In this document: positions 43,801 to 51,535 of the stretch, piece after piece
How the letters are laid out: every line of letters starts with the position of its first letter
Position numbering within the stretch: position 1 is the stretch's first letter
NCBI GenBank assembly: GCA_035652535.1
Contig: DASRDP010000152.1
Span: forward strand, 1 to 64,000
Direction: 5' to 3'
Origin: Chloroflexota bacterium
GTDB taxonomy: Bacteria > Chloroflexota > UBA6077 > SHYK01
Length of the DNA stretch: 64,000 nt
Notes under the pieces: generated by a model
Database searches by the model: none
Told to the model about the DNA's origin: nothing
The model's input: the letters and a program-made list of their open reading frames with translations, nothing else
Program-made: the position numbers and the translations under genes

Positions 43801-43948
43801 CACCGTGTTCATCGACGGCGCCCCCGCGACGCGTGTCGCCGACCCGGCTGCCGCCATGGCCACCGCCGGAACCTACGCGTTCGATGGGGGCATCGTCACC
43901 GTTGGCTACGCCCATCGAGGAAAGCGCCAGGTCCAGGTGCGCTGGTAG
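40868..43948 (+). CDS. Membrane-anchored NPCBM and alpha-galactosidase-like glycoside hydrolase
   Basis: A 1,026-residue protein: N-terminal signal anchor (about residues 20-42), then an NPCBM carbohydrate-binding domain (about 70-215: TFDRGIATYPLSDIVYEL, LRLVVDDAGDG), a beta-sandwich region, and a clan GH-D-like TIM barrel from about residue 535. There LLDAGWYVQYG, KFPNGIGAVADAVHSLGMDLILYL, HRYLLDYKNPAVQDYV and DGILVDGL resemble GH27/GH36 enzymes. The usual KxD nucleophile motif is not clear, so specificity is uncertain. It follows the YfhO-like gene by 22 nt, suggesting joint action on cell-surface or exogenous glycans. Confidence 0.76.
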   Translation: MLNNGSRQTRRESSFSVVRQPLVFLIPPLVIGLALIVAASRVIDVSPRPQPAPPALPLPPHRSIPPDRYVPLGDIPWRSATTGWQVLADRDGPILDSSFTYDAMSVAGQTFDRGIATYPLSDIVYELDPHTVRFRSSIGVTDDSAGEGSVRFSVYGDDLLLYASAVVRAGTEAESIDVDIEGVRQLRLVVDDAGDGSLGDYALWADPQLGVIDAQLDTSTPSDVARAIQEQRGRDARSEADEEARLRDRTAAVRSLLSQRLPAGSGAQAAIDGGSSSALLANQQIGVALGYGGQQNGRLTVLDRDASLPVLLDVSPRIVLEDGSTFALTTLQPDSVGQPTTIRIDDPYQGGGAQVRARFRVGTGGALDVALTVFDTGRALRLGLSSEGVRLRAVQYLDPTTGSVVLGDDARYLTDRSHLYQGSIFPDGRVRRAPVEATEPALLWSDGDQRGVLFALMDYVPSPLWLSMERAQGRRAASVGLQLTAQLDDFGPDAASPPPLTIELTSGPLGAGTFQLLRSIAAARYPQEPLPPGARFQWGSWYAYGPGVDADGFVRQARLLANRFGDLGRWQMLLDAGWYVQYGREDAELGNVDTAKFPNGIGAVADAVHSLGMDLILYLGTGFVHDSTANGGEWLALTGLIHQHPDWMIPFQTVPSPVHRYLLDYKNPAVQDYVGGVVRDILAVHRADGILVDGLADAEGQLIPRTERDSPTGPPHPLLPTLDIYRLVRTAADTVNPNAFISGGWLNPLAADPDAQIFFYADESDQIDAPYPFPGFLQKLDYALFNMVALNQRTYVGAAMGEPTRPDAHWWIQASAALGVPAIVDLNLDRLDPATVAAFRADLREVDPSSGVTRYMQGVFPPAFATTRDGVTYLGVVNRAMTDQSISLSLDQLGLVNGQYTALDASTGQGQSVQGSFAVDMPGRSFRYFVLRPDAGLLRTDSSATIEVSDQSAGIISIAVQGPSDVPGFAQIAAPEPSTVFIDGAPATRVADPAAAMATAGTYAFDGGIVTVGYAHRGKRQVQVRW

Positions 43949-43953
43949 GCTCC

Positions 43954-43961
43954 TGTACAAT
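43954..43961 (+). promoter_or_regulatory. -10-like element before KimA-like gene
   Basis: TGTACAAT lies 35 nt upstream of the TTG start at 43997, straight after the glycosidase stop, so the transporter may have its own promoter. Confidence 0.35.
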
Positions 43962-43996
43962 CCGGACCGGGGAGCGAAGCGGAAGCCGAGGAGCAA

Positions 43997-46078
43997 TTGC
44001 AGGACCAGGAACGCACGGACGCGCGGCGGGAAACAAACGGCCGGGTTCGTGCTGACGGCACCGGCCGGGCGGACGCGACCCACCAACCGGAAGCGGACAT
44101 CGAGTACCGCCAGTTCGTGCGCGGGAGACGATCTGGCGAGCAATACGTACGCATCGTCCGAACCTCGACCGGCATTCGGCGGCGCGGTCGAGGGCACCTG
44201 GAAGCGACGCGCGAGGTCTTTCGCCCGCGACACCCGATCGGGCGGTTCCTCGCCTACACCAAGCAGATTCTCCTCGGCGAGCCGCTCGCCACAGCCCAGC
44301 TCGCCCACGAACGTCTCACCAAAGTCAAAGCGCTCGCGGTCTTCTCCTCCGACGCGCTGTCCTCGTCGGCATACGCGACGGAGGAGATCCTTCTCGTGCT
44401 CGTCCTCGCGGGCACCGGCGCGCTCAGCCTCACGATCCCCATCTCCATCGCCATCGCGACGCTGCTGGCCATCGTGGCCTTCTCTTATCGCCAGACCATT
44501 CGCGCGTATCCCCAGGGGGGCGGGAGCTACATCGTCACCAAGGACAATCTGGGGACGTGGCCCTCCCTGGTGGCGGCGTCGGCGCTCTTGATCGACTACG
44601 TGCTCACCGTCGCCGTCAGCATCTCCGCCGGCGTGGCGGCGGTGACATCGGCTATCCCCCCTTTGCTCCCCTACACGGTCGAACTCGCCGTCGGCTTCGT
44701 TATCCTCATCACGCTCATCAACCTGCGGGGCGTTCGCGAGTCGGGCACGATCTTCGCGGCTCCGACGTACCTCTTCATCGGCTCCATTGTCCTGATGCTG
44801 GTCGCCGGCATCGCGCGCCTGGCGATCGGCGACTTGCCACCTGTCCCGGCCCGGGAAGTCGTGGCCAGCGAGCCGCTCACCGTGTTCCTGGTGCTCCGCG
44901 CCTTCGCCTCCGGGTGCGCAGCCCTCACGGGAACGGAGGCGATCTCCGACGGCGTGCCCGCGTTCAAGCCGCCGGAGTGGGTCAACGCGCGGACCACGCT
45001 TTCGTGGATGGCCATCATCCTCGGGGTCCTGTTTCTCGGTATCTCCGCTCTGGCCCGCGCGCTCCAGATCGTTCCGCTCGAGGACGAGACCGTCGTGTCG
45101 CAGATCGCCCGCGCGGTGTTCGGGGATACCCCGCTCTACTATGTGACGCAGGCTGCCACGATGGCCATCCTGGTGCTGGCTGCCAACACGAGCTTCTCCG
45201 ACTTCCCGCGGCTCTCGTATTTCCTGGCGCGGGACCACTTCCTGCCGCACCAGTTCCAGTTCCGCGGCGACCGGCTCGCCTTCAGCACCGGTATCCTGGC
45301 CCTCGGCCTCGTCTCCATCGCAGTCGTGGTCCACTTCGGCGCCGAGACGCACGCCCTGATCCCGCTCTACGCGGTGGGCGTGTTCACGGCGTTTACCCTG
45401 TCCCAGGCGAGCATGGTTCGACGATGGTGGACGCGCCGCGAGCCCGGATGGCATCGGAGCATGATCATCAATGGGATCGGGGCGACGGCGACGGGGATCG
45501 TGGCGATCGTGATCGCCAGCGCCAAATTCGCGCACGGGGCGTGGATCGTCCTCGTGCTGGTGCCGATCCTCGTCATGATCATGCGCGCGGTCAATCGTCA
45601 TTACTCGGCGGTCGCCGAGCAGCTCGCCATCGAAGACGGGGGTGAGGAGGAGCTGGCGGCCATCGCCGAGCCCACCAAGCCCGCGGTCATCGTCCCCGTT
45701 GCAGGCCTCGACCGCGCCACCGCCCACACGATCGCCGTGGCGCGCTCCCTTTCGCCCACCATCACGGCGGTGCACGTCACGGATGATCCCGAGGAGGGCC
45801 AGGAGCTGCAGCGTCGCTGGGAGGAGACCATTAAAGATGTCCCGCTCCTCGTCCTCGACTCCCCGTATCGATCGCTCGTCACTCCCCTCCTCGCCTTCGT
45901 CGACGCCGTTCGCCAGCGGCCCGGCACCGGCACCGTTCTCGTCGTGCTGTCGGAGTACGTTCCTCGGCACTTTTGGGAGTACCCCCTGCACAACCAATCG
46001 GCGCTCCGTCTCAAGACCGCGCTCTTCTTCCGCCCGAACACCGCGGTCATGGACGTGCCCTACCACCTGGAGCGCTGA
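43997..46078 (+). CDS. APC-superfamily transporter, KimA-like
   Basis: A 693-residue permease with about 12 membrane helices preceded by a roughly 105-residue hydrophilic Arg-rich head and followed by a roughly 150-residue cytosolic tail resembling a USP/nucleotide-binding fold (VIVPVAGLDRATAHTIAVARSL). KALAVFSSDALSSSAYATEEIL, YPQGGGSYIVTKDNLG and FKPPEWVNARTTLSWM match the Bacillus KimA (YdaO) potassium importer group; KimA itself is inhibited by c-di-AMP. Amino-acid transport cannot be excluded. The TTG start has GAGGAG 4 nt upstream. No riboswitch fits in the 48-bp gap. Confidence 0.82.
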   Translation: MQDQERTDARRETNGRVRADGTGRADATHQPEADIEYRQFVRGRRSGEQYVRIVRTSTGIRRRGRGHLEATREVFRPRHPIGRFLAYTKQILLGEPLATAQLAHERLTKVKALAVFSSDALSSSAYATEEILLVLVLAGTGALSLTIPISIAIATLLAIVAFSYRQTIRAYPQGGGSYIVTKDNLGTWPSLVAASALLIDYVLTVAVSISAGVAAVTSAIPPLLPYTVELAVGFVILITLINLRGVRESGTIFAAPTYLFIGSIVLMLVAGIARLAIGDLPPVPAREVVASEPLTVFLVLRAFASGCAALTGTEAISDGVPAFKPPEWVNARTTLSWMAIILGVLFLGISALARALQIVPLEDETVVSQIARAVFGDTPLYYVTQAATMAILVLAANTSFSDFPRLSYFLARDHFLPHQFQFRGDRLAFSTGILALGLVSIAVVVHFGAETHALIPLYAVGVFTAFTLSQASMVRRWWTRREPGWHRSMIINGIGATATGIVAIVIASAKFAHGAWIVLVLVPILVMIMRAVNRHYSAVAEQLAIEDGGEEELAAIAEPTKPAVIVPVAGLDRATAHTIAVARSLSPTITAVHVTDDPEEGQELQRRWEETIKDVPLLVLDSPYRSLVTPLLAFVDAVRQRPGTGTVLVVLSEYVPRHFWEYPLHNQSALRLKTALFFRPNTAVMDVPYHLER

Positions 46079-46165
46079 TATCGCCCATTCACAAGCGCGG
46101 GATATGATGAGAGAAGCTACCCTCGTGAACACCGTCCGCGCGATGTCGCCCTAGCGGCATGGCCC

Positions 46166-46242
46166 GTCATCCTGAGCCAAGCGAAGGATCCATTGTGGCA
46201 GGCATTCGTCCGGGCATGCTTCGCCCGCCGGCTCAGAATGAC
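46166..46242. repeat. Interspersed palindromic repeat, divergent copy
   Basis: A 77-bp element with inverted ends GTCATCCTGAGCC and GGCTCAGAATGAC (one mismatch) and internal AGCGAAGGATC. It belongs to the same family as the copies around moxR, but with a different centre. It lies in the 226-bp gap between the KimA-like gene and the secreted protein. Confidence 0.6.
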
Positions 46243-46304
46243 CGTGTCCATCCGGCCCGCTAGCGGCGTCTACGAGAGCGCGGACGGGAAGAAAGGAGAA
46301 GGGC

Positions 46305-47306
46305 ATGCTACCCGTCAACCTCAGGCGAGGCTTTTGGCATTGCGCCTCCATCGCGGCGCTCGGGGGGCTTCTGCTCACAGCGAGCTTCGTTGCGGAAGGA
46401 GCGAGGGCGCAAGGAGGACCGACCGTCATGGCGGCGCCCGACGGCATGGGCGGGACCCTCCTCACGGACGGGAGCGGCTGGACGCTCTACGCCTGGGCAG
46501 GCGACGCCCCCGGCGTCAGCAACTGCTTCGACGCCTGCGCGGACGCATGGCCCCCGTACGTTGTGGAGGGCGACCTCGTCGTGCCCGGCGACGTGCCCGG
46601 GACCGTAGGTGTCATTGATCGTGGCGATGGGAGCTGGCAGGTCACCATGGAAGGATGGCCCCTCTACTACTTCTCCGGCGATGCTCAGCCTGGCGACGTG
46701 AACGGAAACGGGATCGTGGGATTCGGCGCCGGCTGGCACGTGGTCGCCCTCAGTACCGCATCGGCCCCGCCGGCTTCCTACGGCATCGCGCCATACGGCG
46801 GCGCACCTGCCTCGATGGCGCCCCCGCCCTACCTCCCCCCGCCCAGCACGCAGCAAGCCGCGCCCCCGCAGCAGGCCCCGCCGCAGGCGTCGCCACCCAG
46901 CCCCTTCTACAATCCCTATGCGCCCAATGCGAGCTACAGCGGTCCATCGATCCAACAAGGCAGGCCGCTGGGCACGGCTCCGATCTACTCGGCGCCATAC
47001 ATCCCCAGCGGGTACTCGCAGACCCTCACCATTGTCGCGCCCCCCAACGGCATCGTTTCGCTAACTTGGGTCGCCACCCCAGCCGCCCAGTCGTATCGGA
47101 TCTACGATACGCTGTCGACGCAGCCGCTGAACTTCAGCGTCGCGCGCACGGTGTCCCAGAGCATGGGCCAGCTGGTGACCAACGCGATCCTCACCGGGCT
47201 CACGCCGGGCGCAACCTACTTCGTCCAGGTCCGCGCCGTGGACCCGAATGGGCTGGAAACCGTTACGCCGGCCTCAGCGCTGACGGGGCCGATGCTGGGG
47301 AGGTGA
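46305..47306 (+). CDS. Secreted COG4315-type repeat protein with C-terminal Fn3-like domain
   Basis: A 333-residue exported protein. A signal peptide covers about residues 1-35 (cleavage near GARAQG). Two COG4315-type repeats follow (GSGWTLYAWAGDAPGVSNCFDACADAWPP and WQVTMEGWPLYYFSGDAQPGD), then a Pro/Gln/Tyr-rich linker (about 150-235) and a fibronectin type III-like domain (LTWVATPAAQSYRIYDT ... GLTPGATYFVQVRAVDPNG). Function of the repeats is unknown. AAAGGAG precedes the ATG. Confidence 0.8.
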   Translation: MLPVNLRRGFWHCASIAALGGLLLTASFVAEGARAQGGPTVMAAPDGMGGTLLTDGSGWTLYAWAGDAPGVSNCFDACADAWPPYVVEGDLVVPGDVPGTVGVIDRGDGSWQVTMEGWPLYYFSGDAQPGDVNGNGIVGFGAGWHVVALSTASAPPASYGIAPYGGAPASMAPPPYLPPPSTQQAAPPQQAPPQASPPSPFYNPYAPNASYSGPSIQQGRPLGTAPIYSAPYIPSGYSQTLTIVAPPNGIVSLTWVATPAAQSYRIYDTLSTQPLNFSVARTVSQSMGQLVTNAILTGLTPGATYFVQVRAVDPNGLETVTPASALTGPMLGR

Positions 47307-47336
47307 CGGGCGGGTCGAGCCGCGCCCGCGCAGCCC

Positions 47337-47342
47337 TATAAT
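47337..47342 (+). promoter_or_regulatory. Consensus TATAAT box upstream of cupin gene
   Basis: A perfect -10 hexamer in GC-rich surroundings, 82 nt before the ATG at 47425 in a 118-bp gap. No -35 recognised. Confidence 0.4.
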
Positions 47343-47424
47343 CTCGTTCCCAGCCATGCGGACAGGCCGGCCATCGACGATTGACCTGTGACGCCATCGG
47401 GTGTCGTCGGGAAGGAGGAAGAGG

Positions 47425-47874
47425 ATGGCGATCGAGACGAAGCAAGCGGCCGAGGTGTACGACCTGCGGACTCCGTACCTCGAGCAGGGGCGCACGACAG
47501 ACGTGCGGGCCCGGACCGATCTGATGACCGTGACGGTGAAGGTCTACGCCGAGGGCGGCGAGAACGCGATGCACAACCACCCCACCGAGGACCACTCCTT
47601 CATCGTCCTCGAAGGGGAGGCCACCTTCTTCCTCGAATCGGATGACAACCCACGGGTCGTGCGGCGGTACGAGGGCGTGATGCTGCCCAAGGGCGCCAAC
47701 TACTGGTTCAAGAGCACGGGCGAGGGGAATCTGGTCATGGTGCGCGTCGGAGCGTCGATTCCGGGGGCGGCTCGCGGTCGGCTCACGCCAGAGGGCAGAG
47801 ACATCCCGGGCGACTCCGTCGAGAACAAGACGGTCGAGCGGATCGAGCGCCCGGGGCCTGGCTTCGGCGCCTGA
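47425..47874 (+). CDS. Cupin-domain protein
   Basis: A 149-residue single cupin. Motif 1 is HNHPTEDHSFIVLEGEATFF and the barrel closes at LPKGANYWFKSTGEGNLVMVRVG. The His/Glu set would bind one metal. GGAGG lies 8 nt before the ATG. The reaction is unknown; it stands alone between the secreted protein and an MFS transporter. Confidence 0.82.
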   Translation: MAIETKQAAEVYDLRTPYLEQGRTTDVRARTDLMTVTVKVYAEGGENAMHNHPTEDHSFIVLEGEATFFLESDDNPRVVRRYEGVMLPKGANYWFKSTGEGNLVMVRVGASIPGAARGRLTPEGRDIPGDSVENKTVERIERPGPGFGA

Positions 47875-47957
47875 AAGCGTTCGACCGAGCCCGAATGCCG
47901 GATCCTCGGGTCCAGCCGTTTGTGCTGAGCCCGCCGACGCCCCCGTCGCCGTAACGG

Positions 47958-49154
47958 GTGGAATCGACGATCGCGCGGCCGTGGTGGCGCCTCGTCCTTC
48001 TCTGGCTGTCGGGGATGGACCTGCGCGTCACGCTGCTGGCCGTCCCGCCATTGCTTCCCCTGATCCATGCCCAGTTCGCCCTCGACGAGAAAGCCGTCGC
48101 GGCGCTCTCGAGCGTGCCGGTGCTCCTGCTGGGCATCGCCGCCGCGCCGGGCGCCTACCTCGTCGCCCGGATCGGAGCGCGCCGCGCGCTAATCGGCGGC
48201 CTCGCGACGATCGCGCTGGGCGCCGCGTTGCGCGGCGCTGGCCCCTCCACTCCATTCCTCTTTGCCATGACGTTCTGCATGGGCGCGGGCGTCGCCATCA
48301 GCCAGCCCAGCATGGCCGTCCTCGTCCGCCTGTGGTTCCCGCGCCAGGTCATGCGAATGACGGGCGTGTGGTCGAGCGGCCTCCTGGTGGGAGAGCTGCT
48401 CGGCGCATCGCTCACCGTACCCCTTATCCTGCCCTTGGCCGGCGGAAGCTGGGAGGTGGCGCTCGCCCTCTGGTCGACGCCGGTCTTTGCCACGCTGGCG
48501 CTCATCGTCGCGACAACCCGACACGCAGAGGGCGAAGCTGTCGTCACCCGTGGTGGCGGCTGGCCCGATTGGCGAAACGGGCGGGTGTGGCAGCTCGGCC
48601 TGCTCCAGTCGTCGGCAAGCCTGATCTATTTCGGCGCGAATACGTTCCTGCCGGACTACCTCCACGGAGGCGGTCAGGCGGATCTGCTGGTTCCCGCCCT
48701 CACCGCCATCAACATGGCGCAGGTTCCCGCCTCATTGACCGTCGGCCTGGTCCCGTGGCACGTCCTCTCGCACCGATGGACTGCCATCCTCACCGGTGTC
48801 GCTGCCACCGCGTGCCTTCCGGCCCTCGTGTCGGGCCAGCCAGTGTTGCTCGTCGGCGCGGCCGCCGTCCTCGGCTTCCTGTCCGCTGCGGTCCTCGTCG
48901 TCTGCTTCGCGCTCCCGGCCGTCCTCGCCCCCGCGATGGACATCGCGCGCCTCTCGGCGGGCGGATTCACCATCGGCTACTCGACCGCCTTCGTCACGAA
49001 CCTGGCAGCCGGCGCGCTCTGGGATGCCACGCACGTTCCCTCTTTCGCGTTCCTTCCGGTGCTTCTGGGGAGCGTGATCATCCTCGTGCTGGGTCCAAAG
49101 CTCCTTGCCGCCAGCGGCGCGGGCATGCCCGAGCGGGCTCGCGCCCCGATCTGA
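47958..49154 (+). CDS. MFS transporter (CynX/NimT-like)
   Basis: A 398-residue permease with about 12 helices. The opening RLVLLWLSGMDLRVTLLAVPPLLPLIHAQF and the motif ARIGARRALIGG between helices 2 and 3 resemble the cyanate/nitroimidazole transporter group. Cargo unknown. It starts with GTG. Confidence 0.82.
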   Translation: MESTIARPWWRLVLLWLSGMDLRVTLLAVPPLLPLIHAQFALDEKAVAALSSVPVLLLGIAAAPGAYLVARIGARRALIGGLATIALGAALRGAGPSTPFLFAMTFCMGAGVAISQPSMAVLVRLWFPRQVMRMTGVWSSGLLVGELLGASLTVPLILPLAGGSWEVALALWSTPVFATLALIVATTRHAEGEAVVTRGGGWPDWRNGRVWQLGLLQSSASLIYFGANTFLPDYLHGGGQADLLVPALTAINMAQVPASLTVGLVPWHVLSHRWTAILTGVAATACLPALVSGQPVLLVGAAAVLGFLSAAVLVVCFALPAVLAPAMDIARLSAGGFTIGYSTAFVTNLAAGALWDATHVPSFAFLPVLLGSVIILVLGPKLLAASGAGMPERARAPI

Positions 49155-49169
49155 ATCGTCGAGATGGCG

Positions 49170-49178
49170 TGCTAGAAT
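49170..49178 (+). promoter_or_regulatory. Extended -10 element upstream of LLM oxidoreductase
   Basis: TGCTAGAAT, 74 nt before the ATG at 49253. Same form as the elements at 12965 and 51500. Confidence 0.4.
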
Positions 49179-49252
49179 CGGGCGCGCCCGTACTCGCTCG
49201 CTGCCCGCCCCGCTCATCGGGGTGAGTTGGTGACCGCGCCCGGAGGGAAGCC

Positions 49253-50311
49253 ATGCGCTTCGGCACCTTCAGCTACAACAGCGCGCGTCCCAATACGACC
49301 GAGCCCCGAAGCTTCCACGAGCTGCTCGACCAGATCGTCCTCACCGAAGAGCTGGGCTTCGACGACGCGTGGTTCGCGGAGCACCACCACTCCGACTACG
49401 GGCTCCTCTCCTCTCCGAATCTGATCGTCGCCACGCTCGCCGCGCGCACGCGGCGCCTCCGGCTCGGCAACTTGGTGAACGTCCTGCCACTCCACGATCC
49501 CATTCGGCTCGCGGAGGAATGCGCCATTCTCGACATCCTGACCGGTGGGCGATTGAACGTGGGGCTCGGCCGAGGCGTCCCCCGGGACGACATCAAGCAC
49601 GGCCTCGATCGCGACACGGCGCAGGCGCGATTCGAAGAGGGAATCGCGATTCTCCAGCGCGCGTGGACTGAGGAAACCTTCTCCCACGAAGGCACCGCGT
49701 GGCGATACACCGACATCTCGTGTCGGCCCCGGCCGATACAGGAGCCACACCCGCCCATCTACTACGGCGCCACCTCGCCCGAAACGCCGAGGATCCTGGC
49801 GCGTCGGGGGTGGAACATGGCGCTCTCCCGCCAGCCGATGGACAACGTCGTTCGCGCCATCGAAACGTATCGAGCAGCGCGCGCGGAGCCGGGCGCCGCG
49901 CCCGGCGGCGGCGACGTGATCCTCGTGCGCGATATCTACGTGGCGGAAACGGACGAGCAGGCCTGGGCCGAAGCAGGACCGCAGATCGCGCGATTCTGGC
50001 AACTCGCGGCGGACAACCGATGGATCGGCGATTCCGTGCCCCTGGACGACCTTCCGCGCTTCACCTCGCGCTTCGCCTACTTTCCGGGTGGGCTCACCCG
50101 CGAGCGCATGGTGGATTGGGGGACCTCGCTCATCGGCAGCCCCGAGACCGTGACACGGCAGGCGCGCGCGATGATCGAGCGCGCCCAGCCCGATTGCCTG
50201 GTGGGCATGTTCAGCTTCGGGGCGCTCGCGCACGATCAGGTCATCCGGTCGCTCGAGCTCTTCGCGACCCGCGTCATGCCCGCGCTCGCCGCCGTGCGGG
50301 CCGCAGGCTAG
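49253..50311 (+). CDS. LLM-class (luciferase-like) flavin-dependent oxidoreductase
   Basis: A 352-residue TIM-barrel enzyme. The opening MRFGTFSYN, EELGFDDAWFAEHHHSDYG, ARTRRLRLGNLVNVLPLHDPIRLAEECAILD and the GRLNVGLGRG loop are characteristic of LLM monooxygenases using reduced FMN (some members use F420). A flavin reductase is not nearby. The last 4 bp overlap the 3' end of convergent aroC. Confidence 0.88.
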   Translation: MRFGTFSYNSARPNTTEPRSFHELLDQIVLTEELGFDDAWFAEHHHSDYGLLSSPNLIVATLAARTRRLRLGNLVNVLPLHDPIRLAEECAILDILTGGRLNVGLGRGVPRDDIKHGLDRDTAQARFEEGIAILQRAWTEETFSHEGTAWRYTDISCRPRPIQEPHPPIYYGATSPETPRILARRGWNMALSRQPMDNVVRAIETYRAARAEPGAAPGGGDVILVRDIYVAETDEQAWAEAGPQIARFWQLAADNRWIGDSVPLDDLPRFTSRFAYFPGGLTRERMVDWGTSLIGSPETVTRQARAMIERAQPDCLVGMFSFGALAHDQVIRSLELFATRVMPALAAVRAAG

Positions 50312-51462
50312 ACGAGGGCGGTCCACCCGATCGAGGAGAGGAACCGCTCCATATTCGAGCGCGTCTCCTTGATGTTGTCCCCCCCGAACTTCTCGAGGTA
50401 CGCGTCGGCGAGGACGAGGGACACCATCGCCTCCACGACGACCGCCGCCGCGGGGACGGCGCAGATGTCGGACCGCTGGTATTCCATCACGGTCTCGGTG
50501 CCGGTTCGGACGTCGACGGATGGCTGCGGCGTGAGCGTCGTCGAGATGGGCTTCATGGCGGCCCGAATGACGATGGGCTCGCCGTTCGTCACGCCGCCCT
50601 CGGTCCCGCCGGCGCGGTTGGTGGCGCGAATGGGGCGCCCCTCCCCCCACCGAATCGCGTCCTGCACCTGCGTGCCGGGTCGGTGGGCGGACGCGAAGCC
50701 GTCGCCGATCTCGACGCCCTTGATGGCGTTGATGCTCATAACGGCGCCCGCGAGGCGGCCGTCCAGCTTGCGGTCCCAGTGCACGAAGCTTCCGACGCCG
50801 GGTGCGAGCCCCCACGCCACGACCTCCACGACCCCGCCCAGCGTGTCGCGGTCCGCCTTCGCTCGGTCGATGCGCTCGACCATGCGCGCGGTGGCCTCGG
50901 CATCGTAGCACCGCACCTCGGAATCCTCCGCCCGGCGGAACAACTCGTCCCATGGCAGGTCGGGGACCGGCGCCTCGACCTCTCCGATGGAGACGACGTG
51001 CCCCCCGACGCGCACGCCCAGCTCGCGCAAGAGCGCCTTCGCCACTCCGGCCGCGGCCACGCGGGCGGTCGTCTCCCGGGCGCTCGAGCGCTCCAGGACG
51101 AGGCGCATATCGTCGTGCTGGTACTTCAGCGCGCCCGACAGATCGGCGTGCCCCGGCCGCGGGACCGTGATGGGCGGCAGCGTCTTGCCCTTCCAGTTGG
51201 CGTAGTCCTTGTTCTCGATGCTCAGGGCGATGGGAGCGCCGGTCGTGAGCCCGTTCGTGACACCGGCCGTGATGTACGCGTAGTCCTGCTCGATGAGCAT
51301 GCGGCCGCCCCGCCCGTATCCGCCCTGGCGACGGCGCAGGTCGACCTCGAGCTGCTCCTCCGTGAGCGGCACGGCAGCCGGCATTCCTTCGACGATGATG
51401 GAAAGGCCGGGCCCGTGGGACTCCCCGGCCGTCAGAAAACGCAGCGATCCCATCTGCACCAC
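50308..51462 (-). CDS. aroC: Chorismate synthase
   Basis: A 384-residue enzyme converting EPSP to chorismate with reduced FMN, the last step of the shikimate pathway. TAGESHGPGL, RRRQGGYGRGGRMLIEQD and SSARETTARVAAAG are the three family signatures, and length is typical. Two ATG codons (51462 and 51453) are possible. No other aro gene is adjacent; it is divergent from fni. Confidence 0.94.
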   Translation of the reverse strand: MVQMGSLRFLTAGESHGPGLSIIVEGMPAAVPLTEEQLEVDLRRRQGGYGRGGRMLIEQDYAYITAGVTNGLTTGAPIALSIENKDYANWKGKTLPPITVPRPGHADLSGALKYQHDDMRLVLERSSARETTARVAAAGVAKALLRELGVRVGGHVVSIGEVEAPVPDLPWDELFRRAEDSEVRCYDAEATARMVERIDRAKADRDTLGGVVEVVAWGLAPGVGSFVHWDRKLDGRLAGAVMSINAIKGVEIGDGFASAHRPGTQVQDAIRWGEGRPIRATNRAGGTEGGVTNGEPIVIRAAMKPISTTLTPQPSVDVRTGTETVMEYQRSDICAVPAAAVVVEAMVSLVLADAYLEKFGGDNIKETRSNMERFLSSIGWTALV

Positions 51463-51499
51463 CGTTGCGGATCGACGCGAATGATACGCGCGACCGCTG

Positions 51500-51508
51500 A
51501 GCTAGAAT
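51500..51508 (+). promoter_or_regulatory. -10-like element upstream of fni
   Basis: AGCTAGAAT, 27 nt before the GTG at 51536. It resembles the extended -10 elements elsewhere in the window. Confidence 0.4.
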
Positions 51509-51520
51509 GTGCCTCTGAAA

Positions 51521-51534
51521 GAGGAGTGATCCTC
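51521..51534 (+). promoter_or_regulatory. Small hairpin enclosing the fni Shine-Dalgarno
   Basis: GAGGA and TCCTC form a 5-bp stem with a GTGA loop. The GAGGAG of the ribosome site is inside the 5' arm, so folding would hide it. Weak on its own. Confidence 0.3.
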
Positions 51535-51535
51535 C

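Noticed and set aside
43949-43996. A c-di-AMP (ydaO-type) riboswitch upstream of the KimA-like gene
   Set aside because: The gap is only 48 bp, far too short for that riboswitch.
43532-46132. An 866-codon open frame antisense to the KimA-like gene
   Set aside because: It is rich in Arg, Asp, Glu and Gly with no domain, and lies opposite a well-recognised permease; a GC-codon shadow.
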